NCBI RefSeq assembly: GCF_003073045.1 | Contig: NC_037601.1 | Coordinates: forward strand, 12,077,807-12,141,806 | DNA from: Pomacea canaliculata | Taxonomy: Eukaryota > Mollusca > Gastropoda > Architaenioglossa > Ampullariidae | Direction of reading: 5' to 3' | DNA: 64,000 bases | In this document: piece after piece, positions 52,305-62,879 of the stretch | How positions within the stretch are numbered: the stretch's first letter is position 1 | Layout of the letters: each line of letters starts with the position of its first letter | Position numbers and translations under genes: made by a program | Notes under the pieces: model-generated | Databases searched by the model: none | Told to the model about the DNA's origin: nothing | Seen by the model: the letters and a program-made list of their open reading frames with translations, nothing else

Positions 52305-53850
52305 CGGGTCTTCGCAAACAAACGTAGAATAAGTTAAGAAAAGGGTTTCTTGTTGAGTTAGTACAAAATCTGATTTGTCTTTCATTTCCTCTCCATCCTA
52401 GTGGATTTTGTTGATTTACTGACGTGACATGCTCTATCAGATATTTGTATTGTTTTGTATTTTTGTTTTTTGTTTAGAAAATAAAAAGCACAGCAATAGT
52501 TGCTCAAAGTGAAAAATAAGTATTTACAAATGTGGTCAGTATCATTATGGATAGGACTTTGTTGTGACACGTGGGGGCATGGGAAGAATGTTAAATTACA
52601 CGAAGAAGTCTCACTGTCAAGACAATAATACATATGTTGTAATATAAATAAATAATAAAAAATATTAATATCAACAATAATAAAGAACTGAAAGTAACCG
52701 TAAGGAAAAAACCTGACCATAATCATTTGAGAACAAAGAGGTCTAAATAATACTTAATCTCTTCCCTCATATGCCTAAAGCTTAATTTTCTAGACTTAGG
52801 GCGCTTTTGTTAGCTTCAATTGAACAAAAACCATCGTACTATGATTAAAAATGCCTGTAGAACCAAATGGGTATGCAAAAGTTTACTGCCACCCGCATCA
52901 CAGCAGTTACCTTCCCCATTAACCACTCACAATGGAGTCCGAATTGTCACCAGGGTAGACGGTTTGTATTCAAACTCGCGTCCGTCATGCGCTTTAAACA
53001 TAAACTTTTTGTCAAAATCATAACCACTATTATTTCGTAAATAAATATTGCCAGATAGCAGAGCTTCTGCTTACGCAAAAAATTGCGTACAGTACGCAGT
53101 AAAAGTTCGGAGGACCCCTTCAATTTCCGTCAATGGGGTCCCCTTCAAATATGGGCGAAGAACAGGGACCCCTTAAAAATCTGAACAAGGGGTCCCTGGG
53201 ACCCCAAAGAATTTAGCCTTAGCAGAAGCCGTGGATAGGTTTTAAATTTCTGTCATAAGGCTTTTCAAACTATTTGTTAGTTTTGTAAAATAAAGCTTCA
53301 TTGTTATTAGCACACAAACATAGAAGGCGTGATAATTAATCTTATGTAGTTTGTTTTTCTTCAACAAAAGGGTCAGTATGTACTTGTATATTTACATGTC
53401 AATGTTATTTCTGATTTACAGATTCTTACACAAGCAATGTTACAAATATCCCGAAAATAGCTGGCACCCGTATTTTAGGATCACTTGTAAAACACAGATT
53501 ATTCTTTTCTTGTTGTCCACTACTGGTGTCATATGCTTTTATGTTTTATTACGATTGTAGCTTTTTGTCATGAATGTGTGGAATAAAGTGAAATCTATTA
53601 TTTTGTAATATCTATTTCGGCAGAAGCTCTTTGTTACTGCAGAAGACAACATGTGGCCTTAGCTGTCCCTGTGAGCGTGTACTGGACAGCCTCTAGTCCT
53701 TAAAAATACTTCCTATTAACCTCGCAATGATAAGTTTGATAATTATTGATTAATGGGTCCGACACAATTTTACGATCTTGGTTTCTCAACTTTCTTCCAT
53801 AAAAGTGACAAAGTCTGATTGAGATGATCCCTACGGCTACACAGCTCGAG
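52305..53850. other. Upstream region of cluster copy 1 plus gene
   Basis: Homologous to about 60640-61760 of copy 2. No supported gene. It contains the MITE-like insertion at about 53058-53232 and, from about 53700, the conserved proximal promoter. Confidence 0.6.
53058..53232. mobile_element. Possible small MITE with GGGGTCC-rich interior
   Basis: Edges read GCTTCTGCTTA and the near complement TTAGCAGAAGC. The interior has repeated and inverted GGGGTCCC/GGGACCCC segments. It is missing from the matching place in copy 2 near 61360. No clear target duplication. Confidence 0.5.
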
Positions 53851-53857
53851 TATATAA
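53851..53857 (+). promoter_or_regulatory. TATA box, cluster copy 1 plus gene
   Basis: TATATAA; the leader exon follows and ends at 53930 (CAAG/GTAAGT). The upstream 130 bp resembles the promoters of the three other cluster genes. Confidence 0.78.
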
Positions 53858-53881
53858 GAAGAAACGCAGGCCGCCTTCTGT

Positions 53882-53930
53882 ACCTGACCTCCAAGCGTTT
53901 GAATAACATCACACACATCCGACATTCAAG
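53882..53930 (+). other. Leader exon, cluster copy 1 plus gene
   Basis: Non-coding exon ending GACATTCAAG/GTAAGT; the intron runs to 54219. The 5' limit is an estimate. Confidence 0.65.
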
Positions 53931-54220
53931 GTAAGTAACTAAACAGCTTTCCTCTGTTTGCTATTGAAATACGTTGTTAAATCGAAGATTGAGTTCTCCT
54001 GTTCTTGCTGATTAGGTTTTAGTTTTCTTCCTTTATCTTTTATTCTTTCTATCTTTGGACTTCTTCCCTTTTGCCTAAATCAACGCATTCTCCTTCTATC
54101 GTTTCTCTCTTCACTGAAATAGGTATTTGACTTTGAACTATTGTTTGAAATATGAAATCAGTTTGGCTTAACTTGACCTGGTTTCCATCTATATTTTAGT
54201 TGAGATATTTTTGCTACAGA

Positions 54221-54550
54221 ATGAAGGCTGCCGTCGCGTTGCTGCTGTTCTCGCTGGTGGCTACCAGCCTCGCTAGCTTCTACTACCCACCTAAGATCGC
54301 TAAGGTCCTCGTCATTCCTAAATACGGCTATGGTGGCTATGGTGGCTATGGAGGCTATGGAGGCCTTGGCGGCATCGGCGGTATTGGCGGCTTCGGCGGC
54401 CTCGGCGGTTACGGAGGTTACGGAGGCTATGGAGGTTACGGACTTGGCGGTGGAGTAATTGGAGTTGGCAGTGTTGGAATCCTTGGCGGAGGTTTTGGAG
54501 GATTTGGAGGCTTTGGAGGATTTGGTGGTGGTCATGGAGGCAAATACTAA
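54221..54550 (+). CDS. Secreted Gly/Tyr-rich repeat protein, cluster copy 1 plus gene
   Basis: 109 residues. Signal peptide MKAAVALLLFSLVATSLAS, conserved FYYPPKIAKVLVIPKYG, then GGY, GGI/GGF/GGL and GGY units, GVIGVGSVGILGGG, GGF units and GGHGGKY. The ATG is one base after the CTACAG acceptor. The 3'UTR intron starts 42 nt after the stop (donor after 54592, acceptor before 54747). Closest to the gene at 62.1 kb, which has more repeat units. Confidence 0.86.
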   Translation: MKAAVALLLFSLVATSLASFYYPPKIAKVLVIPKYGYGGYGGYGGYGGLGGIGGIGGFGGLGGYGGYGGYGGYGLGGGVIGVGSVGILGGGFGGFGGFGGFGGGHGGKY

Positions 54551-54823
54551 TGACATTACTGATGGACCACACAACTGTGTCTCACACACTAGGTGAGAAA
54601 ACTACGTGTCTGCTCCTAATTCTAATTTAGCGAAAGCATGCAGATTTATATTCAGATAAATTTAAGTATATAGAAGTAAGACATCAATCAGATATATATA
54701 TATAGTTTTTACTATAGTCATTTTAATGTTATTTTGTTTGTTTCAGTTCATGGAAATCAGTTCTGACGACCACATTAACGTACAGTAAAAACAAACGTAA
54801 TACAATTCAGTCCTGCCTACATT

Positions 54824-54829
54824 AATAAA
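54824..54829 (+). terminator. Polyadenylation signal, cluster copy 1 plus gene
   Basis: AATAAA in the third exon, 78 nt after its start. Confidence 0.7.
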
Positions 54830-55899
54830 GACTCAGTCTAACCTCCTTGGTTTTCTTGTTATTGTCTGTATTTATACTTTGTGAGCCTGTGTTTGATCAA
54901 AACCAGAGTGGTAATAAAATGGAAAAAAAACTTTAACAAGAGTGCACAAAAATTAGCAAACTTAGTATTTCAAACTCTTACAACAGTTATTATTTAGTTA
55001 ACAGCCAAGAATGGTGAGAATGTTAGACTGAATGTAAACGTATATCTTTTGGATTAAATGATTTGTGCATTTTTTATGGCCAGTTGCAGACAGAATGGAG
55101 AGACTATTTAAGAAGCTTTACACAAGTTGTTTCTCTTTTTTTGCACGAATAGAACTTTAATGAGATTCATTACGAACTTACAGCTTTAGAGGTATGTAAG
55201 AATCAGATGGGAAAGAAACAACAAAAATTTGAGTTAAATAAAAATAAGTGTAATATTATAAAAACAATCAACAAACTGCAGGGTTAACCTAATTAACCAA
55301 ACATTAAAGACACTAACAGCAAACCTCCATTTTCACGGTCCAAGTCTTGACCGAGCTCTAAGCATCAGACGTGCATCAAAATATCGCACATTCTAAAGTT
55401 TCTGAAAAAAGGCATGGGAGGTACCCTGCAAGCAAAGGATTTGCAGTAATCAAGCCGACAAAAATACATACAAGAGTAGAGAGAATGTGATGGATGACGC
55501 TGATCTTACGGAGCTCATAACAGGCAGACTGACAGACGGCTGTAACTTCTTTATCATAACAGACAGACGGACAGACAGGTGTGACTTGTTTATAAAGAGT
55601 CATGACAGCAGTAACGATGAATCAGATGGTGGAAAGATGATGTCGGTTTTGCCCACCTTGATATGATTTGACAGACAAACGAGTGAAGTCTAATTTCTTC
55701 TTCACAAGCACAGGAGGGCTTCCATTTTATCATTGTTGAGTTTAGGTTACGATTGTTACCATCCAGTACTGGATGTCGCTAATACAGGCTTTTATGGGGC
55801 TAGTAGCAGAGGGAGACAGCTGGTGAAATGGAGTAGTACATTTGCCAATCGTTAGTGCCTTTCTGTAAAAAAAAAAAAACCAAACAAAAAACAAACTAG

Positions 55900-56150
55900 G
55901 TCAAGTACTGAGCCTTGTGGGGCCCCGCAGGAAGTAGAGCAGGGAGAGATGTTTAACCATCAACAAATACAGTTTGCATTCTATTAGTGAGATAGGAGTT
56001 GAACAATGCTAGTCGGAATGCAGATAGTCCGTAGAGGGTGTGGAGTCTACGAAGGAACAAAATGGCCGACAGAGTCAAATGCAACAGACAGGTCGAGTAG
56101 AGTTAAAGCAAAAAGATCATTACTGTCAAGGGCAGATTATACGTCTGTGG
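55900..56150 (-). mobile_element. Degenerate LINE reverse transcriptase fragment
   Basis: On the minus strand the sequence gives LTLLDLSVAFDSVGHF, then LYGLSAFRLALFNSYLTNRM, then QTVFVDG, and APQGSV in changing frames. These match the order of RT motifs LLDLSAAFDTVDH, SYL..R.Q.V and GVPQGSVLGP of CR1/Jockey-type LINEs. Several frame changes and stops; an old remnant, unlike the LINE at 49-52 kb. Confidence 0.7.
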
Positions 56151-57339
56151 TTACATTCGAGTAGTTTCGGTACTGTGAAAAGGTCTTTATGCTGAGTGAG
56201 TTTGGGAGACAATGTGGTGCTCTTGTAATTAGTCTGAGAGCTGTGTCAAAAGCATTTTTTCTATATCATCTTAGAGAGAAAAGACAATTTTGGAACTTAG
56301 CAGCAGTTGTTCAATAGGTTGGCATCAGCCATGGACGTCTTCTCATTAGGGCATTTTAACTCATTTTAACTCAAATGACTGTTAATCTATTGGCACGTGT
56401 TTGTTTTTATCTGGTTATATTGTAAAATATTGCTTTTATGTGTTATGCATCTGTCAGAAATAATAATGTTATAAAAAAACATAAAAATAAAGAAATACGC
56501 TGGAAAATTGCCGTTTGAAAATCAAATAGAACAATTGTTTTGACTAATTAAAAAATGAAATGTACAATAAATTGATTTCATGAAGAATACTTTTTATATT
56601 ATAACAAAATCAACCATAGTATTTTAAAAATAAAATTTTAATGAGCCTTAAAAAAGGTCAAAGATTTTGAAAAAGAACCATAAAACAACTGCTTACTGTA
56701 TAACTGCCTTCTCGAAATCATACAGGGGCTCTAGGTATCGTGTGTAAGGATATCTTTACCTTTTAGTACATCATAAGACGAATGCTACCGCGCGAAACTA
56801 ACATCGTGTAACACAGACTATTCTCAAAATATTCCCCACCACCCACAAACTGTGTTTTCCATTACCAACATGCTCGCTGGTATTAAGAGAAAGGTGTTTC
56901 AAGAGTTGCGAAAACCCAGCCCTTCAGAGCACCTTTTACTTTGCTCCACTGATTGTATCCCCAGCTGTGTTTTGTAAGCTAAGAACTGTAGATTAACCAC
57001 TTATTAATTGAAGGATGAAGAAAAGAAAAATGGCCCTTTTTTAAACAAGATTCATAGGTGTCATGAACCAGCCTGTTTAGAGGCCAGAACAACATTAAAG
57101 ATGGGTAGCGGTCACCCTGGGGCGATACCAGACTGTGAGTTGGACGAAAGGGGTAAGAATGTTTATCTCCCCTGGCAGTTGCTGAGCCTGGGTATCACCG
57201 TTTACGTAAGGGGGGCCGCCATCTCTTCAGGGTTACGCCCGTTAATTGAAAGAAGAGGAGGAGTCCACCAGTGTTGTTTGTGGTGTTGTGAAGTTTGCTG
57301 TCAGTTGTGCTTCGTAAGCTCATCTCCTAGTAACCCAAA

Positions 57340-57480
57340 GCAAGGTAGCCGAGTGGTGCAACCAGTTCCAGCGCAAGTGAACAGTTCGTGTCGCAGGGTC
57401 CTACCAGAGTCAGAGACTGTGAACTGGATGTCAAGAACAGACCGCGCGTCAGGGCGTATGTATAGATATTGACATGTGAC
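57340..57480 (+). mobile_element. Possible tRNA-derived SINE fragment
   Basis: TAGCCGAGTGG at about 57346 fits a pol III A box, and GTTCGTGTC at about 57384 is an imperfect B box. Spacing is close to a tRNA head. No poly(A) or tail repeat identified. Confidence 0.3.
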
Positions 57481-58242
57481 CTCGTTAGCTTCCAAGTTTT
57501 CCATTCTGTAACTCTCGATTTCCCGACATAATGCTTTAAAAGCAGTTTATATGCATATTTGATTTCTTTACATTGGAATTCATACTAACCTAATGTTGCG
57601 TTTCTTGTTTTAATAATACATTTATATGCTGTACAACTGTCTTTCCGGTTGTACTTGCACACGCGGGTGAAAGTGATTGCCTGTGCGTACGCGTGTGGAC
57701 GTGTGAATAAGCGGGTGAGTGAGTGTGAAAAGCCGAAAGTCGGGTGAGGTGAGCAAGCAGAAGTGTCCCTTTTCCTTCGGGCGAGTTAAGTCCATCCTCC
57801 TCCCCGTCTCATTCCTCCCAATAGGCATTCCCTTTTTATTAGTCAATTGTTTAATTGTTTGCTACCCTTTTAGTTGAGTATTATATCTTTTTTGCTTTAT
57901 ATAAAAATTATACAACTAACACATATTTTTAGATTAATACAACCATTATCACTGAGAAGAAGTTTCACTTGATTTATTTGTGTTAATTAAAGAAAAAAGG
58001 ACAGCATACAGTTTATCGTACTGACTGCAGTCTACAAAAATACCTAAATCAGTATCAGTTATTGCAAACGAAAAACATTTAAAATCAATTAGATGATTTT
58101 GACAAATCTTATTAAAAAGACTAGACGAATAACTGCTTTACAAATTATGCTATTTGCGTTTTAATATCACACCGTTTCATTTCAATGTGATACAGGCTCA
58201 CAAGAAATACAGTCAATAACAAGGTAACAAATATTTCAAAAC

Positions 58243-58248
58243 TTTATT
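58243..58248 (-). terminator. Polyadenylation signal, cluster copy 2 minus gene
   Basis: AATAAA on the minus strand within the third exon (upper bound 58303), matching the position in copy 1. Confidence 0.7.
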
Positions 58249-58524
58249 AATTGAAGTATGACAGCATTTTTGTAGATTGGCTATGAATGTACGTTTCCAT
58301 GACCTGAAATAAACAAAAAATTACATTAAAATGACTACACTAGCAACTTCGTTTACGATTAACTCAAGGAGAAGACTTTTGTTTCCGGTATGTAGTCTTA
58401 AATATGCATTAAAGTACAGAGTATTCAATCGGTCGAAAAAATCTACAAACAAAGAAACAAACAAAAACAGTTTTTTGCTTACCTAGTATTTGAGACACGA
58501 CTTTGTGGTCCATCAGTAAGGTCA

Positions 58525-58881
58525 TTAGTATTTGCCCCCATGACCACCACCAAATCCAAAACCTCCGCCAATACCTAGACCACCGCCAAGGATGCCGACA
58601 GTTCCAACTCCAATTACTCCACGTCCGTAACCTCCGTAACCGCCGTAACCGCCGAGGCCGCCAAAGCCGCCAAAGCCTCCAATGCCGCCGAATCCGCCGA
58701 GGCCTCCCAAACCACCGTAGCCTCCATAGCCTCCATATCCTCCATAGCCACCGTAGCCTCCATAGCCTCCATAGCCGTATTTAGGAATGACGAGGACCTT
58801 CGCGATCCTAGGTGGGTAGTAGAAGCTAGCGAGGCTGGTAGCCACCAGGGCGAACAGCAGCAACACAACGGAAACCTTCAT
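58525..58881 (-). CDS. Secreted Gly/Tyr-rich repeat protein, cluster copy 2 minus gene
   Basis: 118 residues, nearly identical to the gene at 46.5 kb: the same signal peptide, FYYPPRIAKVLVIPKYG block and C terminus. It has fewer GGY units in the first repeat and an altered Leu/Phe segment. One coding exon; the 3'UTR intron starts 42 nt after the stop (boundary 58483 to 58303). The leader exon ends at 59448. Repeat-number difference between copies indicates slippage or unequal exchange. Confidence 0.85.
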   Translation of the reverse strand: MKVSVVLLLFALVATSLASFYYPPRIAKVLVIPKYGYGGYGGYGGYGGYGGYGGYGGLGGLGGFGGIGGFGGFGGLGGYGGYGGYGRGVIGVGTVGILGGGLGIGGGFGFGGGHGGKY

Positions 58882-59447
58882 TCTGTAACAGAAATGAGTA
58901 AATATACGAATATTCGATTTCAGCTTATCGTAAGGCAAAATGGCTTTGTATTTTAAACAAGAAAAAGTCAAAAATATTGTAGTCAACACATTATCTGCTG
59001 TTAGTGTACGCATGTTGAGACCACCAGCAATCCACTGGTTAAGTCCACCTGATTACCAATCAGCCTTCGACATTTTGATTCTTTTATCACCATTAAGTCT
59101 AAGTCGAAACTTAAGACATCTTTTCAGAACAACAACCTCCCTGTAACCATGATCTAACCATGAACATGCATAACGTGGGTCTATAATTTCCTTTGTGTGT
59201 GAATGAATGAAGAAGAGCGCGAGTCTGTTATACACGAATATCTGTGCATGTTTGTTGACAATTTAGTCTGTACATTGCTTATGTAAATCACTTTAACGAA
59301 AGTTTTGGAAAGGCGCTACACAGATCCTCTTGTATTTATCATTATTAGTATTAAGTACCATATTTTAAGTAGAACCAAATCTCTAATTATAAGAAAGGAA
59401 ATACATAAACTGATGTATACCCAATGAAAAGATGTTGAACTACCTAC

Positions 59448-59500
59448 TTTGTATGTCGGACTTTCCTGATGTTTTCCAACTGTTTGGAGGTCGGGTACAG
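59448..59500 (-). other. Leader exon, cluster copy 2 minus gene
   Basis: Ends CATACAAA/GTAGGT as in copy 1. The 5' limit is estimated. Confidence 0.65.
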
Positions 59501-59520
59501 GAGGCGGTCTGCTCTTCTAC

Positions 59521-59527
59521 TTATATA
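59521..59527 (-). promoter_or_regulatory. TATA box, cluster copy 2 minus gene
   Basis: TATATAA on the minus strand with the same flanking promoter block as copy 1. Confidence 0.75.
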
Positions 59528-59639
59528 GTCGTCTTCTGTAGCCGTAGGGTTAATATCAATCAGTTTTGCCACTTGTATGGAGCGGGATTTAGAAACCAAG
59601 ATTTTAAGACTGTCTGACCGATTAATCAATTTGTGTCAG

Positions 59640-61740
59640 ACTTGCTCATGAAAGGACTCATGAGATGTATTTTGTTGAATAGACAGAAAGAGGCTAAAGA
59701 CATTTGCCAGTGTCGGTTCACGGCGACACGTAGGACCACGTGACATAAGTGCATTCGGTATCACTTGTGATATTTTTCAAATAACCGTAACACATTTATT
59801 AAAATGATAATATACTTTGTGAATAGCTTGGTGAAACTTTCTGCTAAATCGTATTTTTTAAGAAATTGTAGTATTCAATAATCTACTAAGTAACTAAGAC
59901 ATTGTGCATAAAAGGTATAAATACAATCCGTTTTGTGATGAAGTTAACTAAGGACAGCAGCTAATGGAGAAGTTAAGTAACAGTTTGTAGCTACATGTAT
60001 GCACAAACAAAGATAAATGCATGTTTGATGTGCATGCGTAGGTGCACATGTAGGTGAATTTGACAAAACTTGTGAGGCTACCTCCCTTCACATAAAACAA
60101 AAAGTTACCTGTGTGTGGTGGTTAAGAAGGACACAGAGAAAGCAATCATCGTTCCTAATGTCACGAGTGTTCCATTGTGCTCTGTACTATAAAAAAAATA
60201 CATAACTGTATTATTGTGGATGCAAGATGGTGATGCATTGATATCTGCAGCTGAGCCAAAATTTGACTCCGCGCAATGGTACTAGTTCGTTTGAAGAGAA
60301 ATTGTAATGTAAAAGCAGTCGAAATTTGTGGGTCTTCGCAAACACTAGGTTATAAAGGAACAAAAATCTTCAATAATAAGAAAGAAAATAAATAACAAGC
60401 ATCATTAGTGGTATCAGCTTAGTAAAAGCTTTGTCGGCTTTGAGAATCAGTGATGACCACGCAACTGAAGTTATCGGACTTGGACTTGTCAAGACTGGAG
60501 TTAAAGTAAAGACAACAACAGATCAACAAATCTTTGTTACATCACAGCAAGACGCATTGAATAATAGTGAAAAGATACTACAAAAATAAAATGAAATGCA
60601 AAATGTAATAACATTGGGAATTTATTTATAAGAATAAATTTTTTATAAATGCAGAAAATGGTTTCTTGTTTAATTAACACAAGATCTGATTTCTCTTTCA
60701 CTTCCATTCCATCCTAGTGGATTTTGTGGATCTACTAAGCTGGCATGTTCTGTCACATATTTGTTTCATTTAGTATTTTTGTTTGTTTGTAGAGAACCTC
60801 AAAAGCACAGCAATAGTTGCCCAAAGTAAAAAAAAATCTTTACAAATGTGGTCAGTATAATAATGCATAAGGCTTTGCTGTGACACGTGGGAGCAAAAAA
60901 AGAATGCTAAATTACATGAAGAGGTCGCAACGTCAAGACAATAATATATTTCTAACAACAACAACAACAACAACAAAGAGCTGACAATAACAGGTAGGAG
61001 AAAAATCTGACCAGCATCATTTTAGCATCAAGAGGTGTAAATAATACTTAATCTCTTCCCTCATATGCCTAAAGCTTAATTTTCTAGATTAAGAGCACTC
61101 TTGTCAGCTTTACGCAAACAAAAACCAATCCATCTTACAAGGATTAAAAATGACAGTAGAACCAAATGGACCACAAAGGATTACTGCCACCCGCATCACA
61201 GCAGTTACCTTCTCCATGAACCACTCACAATGGAGTCCGAATTGCCACCAGGGTAGTTATCGTCATCACAAGACGGTTTGTATTGACACTCCCGTCCATC
61301 ATGCACTTTAAACATAAACCTTTTGTCAAATTTATAACCACTATTATTTCTTAAAGAAATAATAAGAGATAGGTTCAACCCGTTTTTTAGGATCACTCGT
61401 CAAACAGATTATTCTGTTCTTGTTGTTCGCTACTGATTTCATATGGTTTTTGTTTTTATTACGATTGTAGATTTTTGACATGAATAGGTGGAATAGAGTA
61501 AAATGTATTATTTTGTAATGTCTATTTTGGTAGAAGATCTTTGTTACTGCAGAAGACATTTCATGGCCTTAGCTGTCCCTGTGAGCGTGTACTGGACAAC
61601 CTCTGTGCCTTAAAAGTGCTTCCTATTAGACCTTGTAATGATATGTCTGAGAAATGTTGATTGATGGGTCCGACACAGTTTTAGGATCTTGGTTTCACAA
61701 CTTTCTTCCATAAAAGTCACAAAAACTGACTGAGATGATC
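59640..61740. other. Shared intergenic region of the divergent pair, copy 2
   Basis: Matches copy 1 without the LINE. It contains about 250 bp (about 60345-60600) not seen in copy 1, with an (ACA)n tract near 60957-60975. No supported gene. Confidence 0.6.
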
Positions 61741-61761
61741 CCTACGGCTACAAAGCACGAG

Positions 61762-61768
61762 TATATAA
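61762..61768 (+). promoter_or_regulatory. TATA box, cluster copy 2 plus gene
   Basis: TATATAA upstream of the leader exon that ends at 61840 (CAAA/GTAAGT). Confidence 0.78.
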
Positions 61769-61792
61769 GAAGAAGAAGCAGGCCGCCTTCTG

Positions 61793-61840
61793 TACCTGAC
61801 CTCCAAGCGTTTGAATAACATCACACATCCGACATTCAAA
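61793..61840 (+). other. Leader exon, cluster copy 2 plus gene
   Basis: Non-coding exon, homologous to 53882-53930; the intron runs to 62131. The 5' limit is estimated. Confidence 0.65.
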
Positions 61841-62132
61841 GTAAGTAGCTAAACAGCTCTTCTCTGTTTGCTATTTCTATATGTGGTTCTATCGTAGATT
61901 TACTTGTTTCTGTTATTGATTAGGTTTTAGTTTTCTTCCTTTTTCTTTTATTCTTTTTATCGTTTGGTTTTTTTCATTTTTTACCTAAATAATAATGCAT
62001 TCTACTTCTATCGTTTCTTTCTTCACTGAATTAGGTATTTGACTTTGAACTATTGTTTAAAATATGAAATCAGTTTGACTTAACTTAAGCTGGTTTCCAT
62101 CTATATTTTAGTTGAGATATTTTTGCTACAGG

Positions 62133-62516
62133 ATGAAGGCTGCCGTCGCATTGCTGCTGTTCTCCCTGGTGGCTACCAGCCTCGCTAGCTTCTACTACCC
62201 ACCTAAGATCGCGAAGGTCCTCGTCATTCCTAAATACGGCTATGGTGGCTATGGAGGCTATGGAGGCTATGGAGGTTTGGGAGGCTTCGGCGGCTTGGGC
62301 GGCCTCGGCGGCCTCGGCGGTTTCGGCGGCTTTGGCGGCCTCGGCGGTTACGGAGGTTACGGCGGTTACGGAGGCTACAGAGGTTACGGAGGCTATGGAG
62401 GTTACGGACTTGGCGGTGGAGTAATTGGAGTTGGCAGTGTTGGCATCCTTGGCGGAGGTTTTGGAGGATTTGGAGGCTTTGGAGGATTTGGTGGTGGTCA
62501 TGGAGGCAAATACTAA
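62133..62516 (+). CDS. Secreted Gly/Tyr-rich repeat protein, cluster copy 2 plus gene
   Basis: 127 residues. The signal peptide and FYYPPKIAKVLVIPKYG block are identical to the gene at 54.2 kb; the repeat region is 18 residues longer, with extra GGL/GGF and GGY units and one Arg (GGYRGYGG). It ends GGHGGKY. The 3'UTR intron starts 42 nt after the stop (62558 to 62737), and AATAAA lies at 62812. Confidence 0.86.
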   Translation: MKAAVALLLFSLVATSLASFYYPPKIAKVLVIPKYGYGGYGGYGGYGGLGGFGGLGGLGGLGGFGGFGGLGGYGGYGGYGGYRGYGGYGGYGLGGGVIGVGSVGILGGGFGGFGGFGGFGGGHGGKY

Positions 62517-62811
62517 TGACATTACTGATGGACCACACAGTTGTGTCTCACACACTAGGTGAGCAGAAGACGTCCCTACTCTGAACTGTATTTTATCCAG
62601 TTTATCCTGACCTGATTTAAGATAAATTTTAGACTATACACCTGAGACATCAATTAACTGTTTTAGCCATGAGTTATGCATTAGACATGGTTGGTAGTGT
62701 AGTCATTTGAATGTAATGTTTGTTTGTTTGTTTCAGGTCGTGGACCTCAGTTTTGACGACATCAACGTGCAGTAAAAAGTGAACATACTAAAATTTAGTC
62801 CTGCCTACATA

Positions 62812-62817
62812 AATAAA
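62812..62817 (+). terminator. Polyadenylation signal, cluster copy 2 plus gene
   Basis: AATAAA 75 nt into the third exon. Confidence 0.7.
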
Positions 62818-62879
62818 GTCTTTATGTTTAACTTTCTTGACTTCCTTGTTATTAACTGTATTTTTACTTTGTTAGTCTA

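Larger units (their letters stand above)
54830..58200. other. Spacer between the two cluster copies
   Basis: No host gene supported. It includes an old LINE fragment (about 55900-56150) and a SINE-like stretch (about 57340-57480). The longest open frame (57008-57472) overlaps the SINE-like part and has no coding character. Confidence 0.55.

Noticed and set aside
57346-57395. A functional tRNA gene
   Set aside because: The B box is imperfect and no acceptor stem pairing is visible; at most a SINE head.
57008-57472. 154-codon open frame with many cysteines
   Set aside because: No signal peptide, no domain pattern, overlaps a SINE-like stretch; probably chance.
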